Shown: positions 28,996-40,300 of the stretch, one piece after another
Numbering within the stretch: position 1 is the first letter of the stretch
How the letters are laid out: the number at the start of each line of letters is the position of its first letter
Assembly (NCBI GenBank): GCA_947172415.1
Contig: OX359189.1
Span: 1,014,501-1,078,500 of the forward strand
Origin: Chondrosia reniformis
Lineage: Eukaryota > Porifera > Demospongiae > Chondrillida > Chondrillidae
Reading direction: 5' to 3'
Length of the DNA stretch: 64,000 nt
Notes under the pieces: generated by a model
What the model was told of the DNA's origin: nothing
Databases searched by the model: none
What the model saw: only the letters and a program-made list of their open reading frames with translations
Translations under genes and position numbers: made by a program

Positions 28996-30452
28996 CTCTA
29001 TCAAATGGCGAGATATGAAGCTAAATCTTTGTGTAAGCATTCACAGACATCCTATAGAGAATGTCCAATGGGTTTTTGAAATTTTGATGAAACTTAAAAT
29101 TTGCCCTATCTCTCACCATACATTAACTGTGTATACCAGAATTTAATATACATTGAAGGCTGTCACTCAATCAAATGGAGAGATATGAAGCTAAATCTTT
29201 GTGTCAGCATTCACAGACATCTATAGAACATCTCCAATGGGTTTTTGAAATTTTGATGAAACTTAAAATTTGCCCTATCTCTCACAATACATTAACTGTG
29301 TATACCAGAATTTAATGTACATTGAAGGCTGTCACGCCATCAAATGAAGAGATATGAAGCTAAACCTTTGTGTAAGCATTCACAGACATCTATAGAGCAT
29401 GTCCAATGGGTTTTTGAAATTTTGATGAAACTTAAAATTTGCCCTATCTCTCATAATACATTAACTGTGTATACCAGAATTTAATGTACATTGAGGGCTG
29501 TCACTCAATCAAATGGAGAGATATGAAGCTAAATCTTTGTGTCAGCATTCACAGACATCTATAGAACATCTCCAATGGGTTTTTGAAATTTTGATGAAAC
29601 TTAAAATTTGCCCTATCTCTCACAATACATTAACTGTGTATACCAGAATTTAATGTACATTGAAGGCTGTCACGCCATCAAATGAAGAGATATGAAGCTA
29701 AACCTTTGTGTAAGCATTCACAGACATCTATAGAGCATGTCCAATGGGTTTTTGAAATTTTGATGAAACTTAAAATTTGCCCTATCTCTCATAATACATT
29801 AACTGTGTATACCAGAATTTAATGTACATTGAGGGCTGTCACTCAATCAAATGGAGAGATATGAAGCTAAATCTTTGTGTCAGCATTCACAGACATCTAT
29901 AGAACATCTCCAATGGGTTTTTGAAATTTTGATGAAACTTAAAATTTGCCCTATCTCTCACAATACATTAACTTTGTATACCAGAATTTAATGTATATTG
30001 AAGGCTGTCACTCAATCAAATGGAGAGATATGAAGCTACATTTTTGTGTCAGCATTCACAGACATCTATAGAACATCTCCAATGGGTTTTTGAAATTTTG
30101 ATGAAACTTAAAATTTGCCCTATCTCTCACAATACTTTAACTGTGTATACCAGAATTTAATGTACATTGAGGGCTGTCACGCCATCAAATGAAGAGATAT
30201 GAAGCTAAACCTTTGTGTAAGCATTCACAGACATCTATAGAGCATGTCCAATGGGTTTTTGAAATTTTGATGAAACTTAAAATTTGCCCTATCTCTCACA
30301 ATACATTAACTTCGTATACCAGAATTTAATGCACATTGAAGGCTGTCACTCAATAAAATGGAGAGATATGAAGCTAAATCTTTGTGTCAGCATTCACAGA
30401 CATGTACATCTATAGAGCTTGTCCAATGGGTTTTTGAAATTTTGATGGAACT
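28996..30452 (+). repeat. Satellite array, segment 8, ending at the gene-proximal edge
   Basis: About 1457 bases. It lacks the TATATATGAAG monomer that follows the other element copies. An internal two-monomer unit (about 338 bases) recurs near 29190, 29530 and 29870. The last monomer has an extra GTACATC after CAGACAT and breaks off at GATGGAACTTT. Confidence 0.93.
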
Positions 30453-30943
30453 TTATACATATATATACATATATACGTACACGGTCTTATTTTAAACATG
30501 GGTAAGGAGTATATATGTATACTGTATGGTGAACTGTATTGAAAATCACCATTGGTATATATCTTTTTTAAATCAGTTGTATGGCTGGTGCTTTTTTAAC
30601 AATTTATACAATAATAGACTTATAGTTTATATATTAATCCTGTTCTAATGCTAATGGTGATTTAGCACTTTGTATACAAGTTAATACCTGTACATATGTA
30701 GGATCATATGTACTGTAGAATATATATGTACATACTGTATAACGGAAAGCAGCAGTTGGATAAGAAAATTATTTTAATAACATAAAATTACATCAAAGCA
30801 ATATCAAACTTTTTAACTATGTCAAAAACTTACTAGTGACGTGCATGTTTGTGCATATATTACATTCAGATCCTAATCAGCATATAGGTGTGAGATGAAA
30901 TATGAAAGAGTTATGAAAAGGTGGAAAAATAGTTGTTCTTGGC
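30453..30943. other. 3' flank of the gene; boundary of the satellite
   Basis: This is AT-rich sequence with TA/GTAC runs (30454-30480) and no open frame worth calling. A possible poly(A) signal ATTAAA lies at 30773-30778 on the minus strand, about 165 bases after the stop codon; no better AATAAA was seen nearer. The satellite begins abruptly at about 30452. Confidence 0.4.
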
Positions 30944-31374
30944 CTAAAAATGCGTATCTACATTTTTGAGTAGTGTGGAATCATTGTTGTCATCAACATC
31001 CAAAACAAGTTGTGCAGGCCCACCAAAATCATCCAGTTCTACAACCTCTGAGCTTTCCTGACCCTCAGAGGCAAGTGGGTTAGTAAAGTCCACATTGTAG
31101 TCACCTTCTGCATAGAGACGGCTGTTATCAACATCTGTCATGAGGGACCCAATTGCTGTCTGCTTCTTCTTTTTGGGTGATTTCACTTTCCCAGCTTCTT
31201 TGGGACTTCCCCGTCCAAGCCAACCAGTTTTAGTTGTGACTTGCTTCACCTTTTTCTTTTGAAACATTTCTTCCTCTGGTTCCTCAAACTTGACTATAGT
31301 TTCTTGCTGATAAAGAAGGAGACCCTTATCTCTGTCCACTATTCCACCCATCTCTTTCAATTCTCTTTCCCCAA
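30944..31374 (-). CDS. Exon 16: C-terminal cytoplasmic tail and stop
   Basis: This 431-base exon has the acceptor TATACAG (31375-31381) and ends at TAG (30944-30946). It encodes 142 residues: GERELKEMGG, an acidic FEEPEEEMF, two basic clusters (QKKKVKQ and SPKKKKQ), a tyrosine-containing stretch RLYAEGDYNVDFTNPLAS, an acidic patch (VVELDDFGG, LDVDD) and the C-terminus NVDTHF. The last residues T-H-F fit a class I PDZ ligand. I see no juxtamembrane p120-type or DxxxxLxxExGGGE-type catenin-binding motif, so this is not a classical cadherin tail. Confidence 0.92.
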
Positions 31375-34300
31375 CTGTATACAAGCCAAACAAAAATTTA
31401 ATAATTTTATATCAACACAAAATGGCTAAATTGAATACTTAGAATTAAGCTAATATACAATATATATTAAGCTGAAGGAATTAAAATCACTTAAAATTTG
31501 TGACTAATGCAAGACTGAAACGCATGGCCAGAACAATTCTTACTTCCAGTATCAAATGACTCTAGTGTACGTAGATTAAGTTCCCTTTGTCTCTCTCTAG
31601 TCTTCTTCTCCTGGTCCCTACAGATGGCATAAGAATAGAGACAAGTTTTAGAATAAGCAAGGTACGTATTTAAGACGTAGGTACAATATGTATATGTAAT
31701 ACATAGTCTTCCAGCATGACTTGTAGTCCTAAGTGGGTTTACCTGCCGAATATCAGACTGTTGGGATGGAATAGGACTCTGGTATATCAGTTTTCTTATT
31801 TTAGTGTCGTAACTTGCATACCATACCCACATATTTCTGGGACAAGGTCATGACATACAGGGGATCTTGCATCCAAACAATTTTCAAACCAACCTTTCTA
31901 GGGCATATATATATATATATAAAGTATGCTAACCTCAAGTGTCTTCTCCAACAGCAAGCACACATGATAATCAACAGAAAGAGTAGGAAAACAGCTGCCA
32001 CCACTATGATGACAATAATGGCCCAAAGTGGGAATGGCGTTGGAAGAGCAGGCAGTTCTCTGTTACTAATAACACTCTGAGGATACAAACAAACCCACAA
32101 GGTATTAATCACTGATATTCCTCAGAATACATGAAGTACATATATCATTGAATCTCATTAAGAGGATCTCTTAATGAGATTCAATGGTATACTTCACAAG
32201 TTCAGGAACTAAAGTTACTGTATGTACATAGGCATGCTAATTGCAGTACAGAAGGATAGTCCAATATTTAATAGTCACTAGGATCCAGTTCTAGAATTAC
32301 CTGAAAACAGTAAGAACCAAGGTATCTTCCTATATATGTCGACAGCTTAGCATATATGATGTCTGGATCCACAAACTCATTACTGTCACTGAGACCATAA
32401 AGTTCCACAGTTATTGTACTGAAATAGAAAAGAGAAGGATGCAGTTTACTTCCAGTTTTCCTTCAGGTTAATTTAAAAATAATAGTGTACATATATGTTA
32501 ACATATATATTTAATACTCTTGATAAATACAATATATTTCTCCAATTCAAAATTCATTGAAAAGGAATTATACAAACTTGACATACGTATTCTGTCATGA
32601 CTAAGCTAACCTATTGTCTAGTTGCTGAGTCCTAGCAATAAAGATGTCTACCATGACCTCACTCTCCAGCGAGGCTTCAAATCCTTCAATCTTTGCAAGG
32701 AATGCTTCTTGTGTGGTGTTACACAAAGTGATGGTGATGGTGTCAGTGAAGGCATAAAGGTCAACCACCACTGGACACCTTGTAGTAAGGCCCACATTCG
32801 TAGCTCCACCATCAGAGACTAAAACATCAAATTGCAGAGTAATGGCGCGCTGGGAGAGAGTTGTAGTGGTTGTAATGAGGCCACTTTCCCCATCTATTTG
32901 GAAGGACTGCCTGTCAACTTGTCTGCCATCAAGTGAATACCATAAATCTCTAAACGAGGCTGAAAGATCCAAATCTTGGGCAGTCAAAGTGAGCACTTCT
33001 GTGCCAACTTTAGCATTGGTTGCCAAGGAAACTTCTGTCCTATTTCCAGATGGGCATTTGGGAGGAATGTCATTAACATCTCTTACAGAAATGGTCAGCT
33101 AAATGATAGAAAGTGAAGAAATGTAAATAAGACATACGTAGTGTGCAATGCATCACATGCATGCGTATAACTACTCACTTCAAAGGTGTCAATGATGTAT
33201 AGGAAGTGATCTTTGCTTGGGACTTTTAGATTGCTGGCCACATTATCTCTATGGTTACGCTGAGCAAAATCTGTTGCTTCAAATGTTAGAGTATACATTT
33301 GATTGGACTCTGCATCTAATGGCTTTATAATACTAAGTTGACCTGTTTTGGAGTCAACTACAAAAATATCATCATAGTCACTGTTTATAATTCTGTACTC
33401 TACTTCCGCATTCAAAGGAGCATCTTCATCAATAGCTGAAAGTATATAACCAATAAAGCCTAAAGCTTGATCCTCATCCAAGTTAAAAGAATCGGTTTTG
33501 CTCAAAAAGATTGGTCTGTTGAGGTTTAATTCTACCTCAAAATTTACTGTAGTTGTTATGGCAATGTTGGAGCACATTTGCCAAGTAATAGTTAAAAGGT
33601 CTCCATTACCAATAGCTTGACCAGTAGCAATTCCATTTTGAACTGTTACTAGGGATTCATTGAGCGATGTAATTGTAAGGCTACTGGCATTGGTAATATA
33701 TACCCTTGTACTGTCATCCATTACTGCACTGACAATGATTGGAACAGCCGCACTCTCAAGGCCATATATGCCAGGGATAACGTCCAATAAGACTGGAGCA
33801 GGTTGCGTGTGAGGCAGAGCAACACTGGACTTCATTCTTAGAGTGGCAACTATTGGATCAAGGTAAAGGACCTCTCTTGATTGGCCGCCAACTTGGATGG
33901 TTATTGACTCCGAAAATCCATCAACAAAAATTTTTGACTGTCCGACAGATTTGCCAACTAAGGTTCCAGATTGTTGTATAACCTCAACAACATTTGGATC
34001 TTCAGATATTATCTACATATATATAAAGTAATTAAGTATAGTATCAGGAATAGAAGTCCTTAATTGACAGGTGATATACATTTATCTATACTAATAGGTA
34101 TAAATTATTATCATTATTGCCCACGTAATGTTTTTTGAAAATTTACAACTACGTACTATGACCATCCCCTGAATATGTACATTTATGTACAAGATAAACA
34201 TATCTATTGCTATGATACTTTTATACATGTACATAGGCTTACCTTATCAGAAACAAGATGGAATATATCCAATTCAATGACATCTTCAGTTCTCACGTTT

Positions 34301-37300
34301 CTGAAGCTAGCTGAGACATCAATGCTGACAGTCTCAAAAGTTATTTCTCCTGATTCATCACATATTTGGCCATCATATAAACTAATAACACCTAGGTTAT
34401 TGTGAGAGGTTGTTAAAGCTATGCCCTCAAAGTTCCACGTGAAGAATGGAAGGGGAGAGCCGTATACAGTTACTCCATTAATGCCAGCATTACATGTTAC
34501 CTGTACAAATCGATCATCCGTATCAACAAGTCTCAATACTTCGTTATCTAAAGAGAGTAGAAAGTGTACATCAGACAGTATGCATCATAACCTGAACGAA
34601 ATGTCAACCTAATTATTGTAATAGTTTTTTCCACTTAAAATTGAACAATATCTATAACACACATATATACGTATGTATTGTAATTGTGTGTCTAACGTAA
34701 TAAGACATATATTTTTAATAATATTGTAAAAAGGAGTTTGACTGTATGTATCATATAGTGTGCACATTAAATCTACTTCATGCATATACGTACATACGTA
34801 TGTATCAAAATACAAACCTATGATAATGGATGGAGAGTCTGATTCACAGTTAATACCAACTGAAGATAGGGAGTCCAGAGCATTGCCAACAGGTGCATTG
34901 ACTGATGCTGAAACAGAAAATGGCAGGGAGATTGTTACAACTCTTGCATCAATGACTGTTGTTGTTTCTTCGCCAGTAATAAGTTGCATATCCAGGAGAT
35001 CTGGCTTGGCTGATGACACAATATATAGCAGGGGATCCGTGGCAACACCATAAGGAGCCTAACAGTATGTATCATGTTGGACATATAAAGGTTTGAAACT
35101 ATACAAATTTAGCTAATTGTCTTCTTACTTACAGAAATAGATGTTTCTCCAAAGCCAGCAGAGGGACTGAAAAAGGTTTGTTGACTAGAACTACGTACAT
35201 ACATATGTGAGAATGTTGAAAGCACATATTATACAGTACATTTAACACTCAACAAGCTAGTATCGTATATACCTGGAGAAGGTAATTCTCATGTTTTTGA
35301 CAAGTTCACTAATTACTGGATCTTCCAGTCTTATTTTCACTATAGCCAATCGAATGAGATCATCAGATGGCACACTACTGACAATTTCACACTGGAGTTG
35401 GTCTGCAGTGGTAACTGAAAAACAAACAAACAAATACATAATATTACAACACAGACTTGTGGACAAAATGCAACTTACCACAACCAAATCCTGGACCACC
35501 TTTTACCTCTTCAAGTTCAATGCCTGAGGGGAGGCCCAGAGTTGTGCTATATCCTGAACTTGCAAGGTCTGAGGTGATATATAAGAATATGCTGACAACG
35601 GTGCCAGCATAGACGGGATGGTTTGGCCCGACTATATAGACCCCACTCCTCGGACTGAGATCATATTCGTCAAATGAGGTGCTGGCCTCCACTTCCACTT
35701 CTTCTGTGCTACCATCACTGTTAAGAGGTGACAAAGACACCTTGTCAGCAAGATTCGTGACCTTCTCAAACCAGACATTAGGAAGAGGACCAAGATATAC
35801 TAAGCAGGCAGAAGTAGTAGCTGCTGTTAAGCAGGAACCTGTCACATTCTGGTATGGTTCAAGGGATGCCGATGGTGTAAGCATAACTGTGAGTTCAGAA
35901 GCAGCAACTAAGGGTATTCCCCTATTATCGTAGCCTAGCAACAGGACTGGCAGGAATCTCAAATCATGATAGACTTTTTCTATCAATGGAACAATTTGGA
36001 TTGTCTTGAGTTGATCACCGGTTGACTGAATTGCAATTTCTGGTTGAGGGGAGGGCTGGTCAATGTCATCTTCAAGAGGTACCACAAACATTTGACTGGA
36101 GACTGTCAGACTGCTTCCAATATCAGTAGTGAAGGGATAACTGAATTCATGGGCATAGGTGATTGGCGACAATCTGCCCAGTGAATTAACAGGGAAATCC
36201 CCAAAGTATCTTATGAATTTACCTTCAATGACATGTATAGAAATTGTGGCAGTGTTAGTCCTCGGCACCAAACCCTTGTCGGAGACAGATATATCAATTG
36301 TTGTGACACCAGAAATGCTCAAGAGGCTCTTCTTCACATACACTTCACCAGACTGTGAATCTATGTCAAAGAAGTCGGATGTAACCAGGAGTGAATATTG
36401 TACTTCTCCACCTGCGCCAAGGTCTCTGTCTTCTGCAATTACTTGTGTTATCACAGTGCCAAGAGGTAGATCTCTTTCAGTGTAAACTAGAGTTTCAAGT
36501 ATAATAAATTGTGGCATCTCGTCATTCAAATCCAGCACGTTAACCAGTATGGTAACATAAGATGTTGTCGGACGATCACTTTTGTCAAACGCTTCAGCCA
36601 CAAGTACGTACTGAGGATTCAATTCTCTGTCTACCTCAGAATTTACTGTCAGTGTACCATCAGGAAGAATATCAAAAGGTGTGGAATCATTGACAAGACC
36701 ATAAATCAGATCGCCTGCAGGACCATCATCAGGATCAGTTGCATTGAGCTGGATACCTGGAACTATAGTATCAGCAGCATACATACCTTCAGTGATGTTG
36801 ACAAAGTATGTGTCACGATCAAATACAGCAGGCCGGTCATTAATATCCATTATCCTGATCTTGAAGGGGATCTCTGAGTAGAGATTACCAATGTCAGTTG
36901 CTCTTATTTTCAAATCATAACTGACTGTTGTTTCAAAATCCAGAAAATTGTTGACATAGATGTATCCATTCTTTGGATCAATCCACCACACTTTTCCAAT
37001 GTTGCCATCATAAATAGAGAGGATATATTCAGAGTTTTCACCAGTATCGTCATCAATCACTTCAAATCCTTCACTGAAAACCAGTGTACCATTTTCCACA
37101 TCCTCAGGTACTTCCATAATCAACTCTGTAGCTGGATTGACAAATCTTGGTGGATTATCATTAACATCTTCAACTGTTACATATACTTGCTTGACCCCAA
37201 TAGTGGTACCAGCTAACATCACAGTGACATCAAAATCATGGCTATCGTCAACCTCCCTGTCTAATGTAAGTGCTGACAGTGTTCTTGAGCTACCAGTACC

Positions 37301-40300
37301 TAGGAAATAGAATCGGTCATTACTAGACACAAAGGTGAAGGTTCCTGAGAGAGATGGGAAGAAAGGATCAATCGGAGAGAGTGTTGCAATACCGTGGGGA
37401 GGTTCTTCCTCAGTAACAGCAAGGTTTAGTATTTCAGAACTGAACAAGCACAAGTCTGAACGTTGTGTGTTATCAAATTGAGTCAAATTTGCTGTTGCCA
37501 AAACTAAGTTTTCCAACTCCACTCTACTGTCACGAGAGGAGGAGATGGAGCCAAACTGTAGAGTTGCAGGTCCAGCCTTAGTGAAGATAGTATATCCATT
37601 GTCATCTATTTCACCATTACTACTAGAGGTTAGTACTATTACTGAAGTAAGCTGGATTGATGTTTCACGGAATGCTGTATAGAATGAAACTTTGTACTGT
37701 TCTCCATTCGTATCTGGGACAGGCCATGCTTCAAATATGTAATTATTGCTGTCCAGACTCCTCACAAAACTACCAGATGTTAAACTGGAGAGATCTAGAA
37801 GAGAAGCAATGGATGGATGTGAGAGCTGAAAAAACACAAAAGTAGTCTCGCTTGGAATGAAGCCTTGCGTTGTTCCATCCACCAAATCCACGGTAACATC
37901 AAGTGTGCAAGACTGTGTATTGCTCTGGATATTATCTCCACTATACAGTACCACTAATGGAGTTAAGCCTCCACGTGCTCTTACCATATAATCAACATCT
38001 AAGAGGTCAACTATGCCATCTATGTTGGGATCAACACTCCTTGATGGTTGTAGCACTTCCTGCCAGAGGTTTAGCGGGTCTTGAACATCAAATGAACCAT
38101 CCTCATTATAGTCACCAGCTTGAATGGACAGCCTTCTCTGTTTGGTAGAATAGTGGGGGGCTTCTACTTCTCTTTTCTTCCTGCTATCTTCTTCAATCAC
38201 TTCAATAGTAATTTCATGACTTGATGTGAAGTCTGAATTTGTGCTATCAATTATACTGGTTTCCATAGAGATGCCAGTGATGCCAGGTTGCAGTGCAGTA
38301 AATCTGATGCTGGCAAATGTGATGGTACCAGTGCTCTGCTGTCTCCCTATACCACTGACATGTACCACTCCATCCACAGGATTGCTAGCAACATACATGC
38401 CATCAAGGGTGACAGAGATATCTGCGACAGAAAGAACGAGAGGATTGAACAAGATTGTGGCTTCTAGTGCCAAGATATTGTTAGGCCCTCCATTGACTCT
38501 AAACTGGACATCAGTGCTTCCTCCGGTGGGGATTGGTGCCACTGCGGGGCCAGATGGAAATCCAGCATCTACACCTCCGACTGTCTTATCATTCTCTGGA
38601 TTGGCAGCAAACACGTAACTTGCTGTAATGCTAGAGGAGTACTTAGCTACTACTTCTAGTGTGGCCTCGGGAGTGTATCTCAAAATATTTAGAACATTTC
38701 CTGTGATTTCTGCCACTTCAGGTGGAATAACAGTAAAGTTCAAAGCTCCCATTAATCCATCACCACTTTCTCCTGTACTGTATACTGTGTCACCATCATA
38801 AAGAAGAGCTCCTGTGATTGCATATAGAGTTTCTGTGCTAGACTGAAGTGGAGTAAGATTGATAAGAATCTCGTCAAAGTCTAAACTCTGAGCATGGGGT
38901 GCATAAACAGTGATACTGATGGTAGATGTCAGCCTACTGCTTATAATACCTCTCAGCTGGGTTGTTCCTGGTATTCTAGCACTAACACGTACTCTATCCT
39001 CACTCTCCATCAGAGTTACTACAGTTGTATCTACACTTGGTGCAAAGGCAACCATATCATTGTCAGGTGGGTAGTAATATGCAATGCTGTCATCTGAAAG
39101 TGAAATTTGGAACAGAACTTCAGTGACCTGATACAGGTTATCGGTACCAGAAACTGCTCTAAATTCAGTCAATGAATCCATTTCATCACTGCCAATTGGT
39201 ATGAGTTTGACTTCAAGGGAGAGGGGTTCCACCACCCAGACAAATTGATTGGCTAGGTAGACGTGGTCCTGATAGTCATAAATTGCTATCAACTCATCTC
39301 TTCCCACATTTAGCAGAGAAGGCACAAGAATAGTAGCATCATCAGTGGGTTCAAGAAGGCCGTACAAGCTGTATATTTGTACATCAGATGTTACATCAAG
39401 AGGAGTAGATCCATCTGAGAATCTTAAAGTAACAGTCAGATCTAATGATGAGGGGATGATATTTTCAGGTAAATTGTGCGATGGATGGGTGACTCTTGGA
39501 GATGACAAAGTAATTACCAAGTCAGAAACTACTGCTGTTTCTACAAATACAAAGGCCAGACTTTGAGGTGGATTGGTTATGCAAGATGGTGCAAAGGTTG
39601 CATTAAGCAGATTGCCACTGATTCCAGATAGGATTTCTACCCTGTTGTTTTCAATAAGAAGAGCATCAGTGTCCAAAGACGTAACATTGAGGTTACTTTC
39701 CCTTGACACATACAGACTATGTTCATCATCAAAGATAATTAATCCAAACACCTCTCCAGTGTTCTTCTCCCGGGTGAAATATTGAGTCAGTGTCACACTT
39801 GCCTTTGAGCTAGGTGTTACTAGCTGTGAATCGGGAAGGGTTCCCAGTATGCTAAACTCTGTAAATAATGTGGTCACTGTGGCAACCACTTGCACTCTCT
39901 CCAGACTAAGAGTTACAACTCTATTGGCCCATTCAAATCCATCTACCACAACACTAGTACTTGTGGAGGCACTGTGATCAGCACTGGCATAAACATGGCC
40001 GTCTGCATCAAGTGTCAGGATTGAGGTATCAAGAACTCTTATCTTTCCATAATATAGGAGTAAATCAGTCAAATCCAGGATGGGTGTTTCCATGGTTCCA
40101 GAAACAAAAGTTCCTTGAACATAGATTCTAGCTTTCTGAAAGTAGTCAGAACTACAATCAGGGCCTTGCTTCCATTCGCTGATTCTCTCAAGGACTTCAT
40201 CACTGGCAATCACCTTCAAGGCAGTAGAATCTGGTCCTACTGCTGTCAAATCGGTGACAAACTTGGGCTGCCATATGCGGATAGGAAGAATGAACGAAAA

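Larger units (their letters stand above)
33515..36225 (-). other. TMEM132-like ectodomain module 4 (split over exons 6-11)
   Basis: This module starts in exon 6 (DFPVNSLGRL) with LRFLPVLLLGYD, a Cys pair before LGPLPNVWFEKV, and HPVYAGTVVSIFLYITSD, and continues through exons 7-11. It carries IELDIFHLVSDK and GKSVGQSKIF, the counterparts of DITHLV and GKSTGFTF in module 1. About 655 residues are coding. It lacks the cohesin/dockerin cassette and is followed by two cadherin repeats. Confidence 0.7.

Noticed and set aside
1..30452. CRISPR array
   Set aside because: The repeating unit is about 169 bases with no short repeat and variable spacer structure, and the host is eukaryotic.
31190..31240. 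Trp-Leu-Gly in the tail as homologous to the TMEM132 cytoplasmic family
   Set aside because: Only a few residues match and the surrounding sequence is basic low complexity; not enough to claim.
30944..31617. Classical cadherin tail with p120- and beta-catenin-binding sites
   Set aside because: No juxtamembrane GGG/EED p120 motif and no DxxxxLxxExxG catenin motif were seen in the 173 residues.
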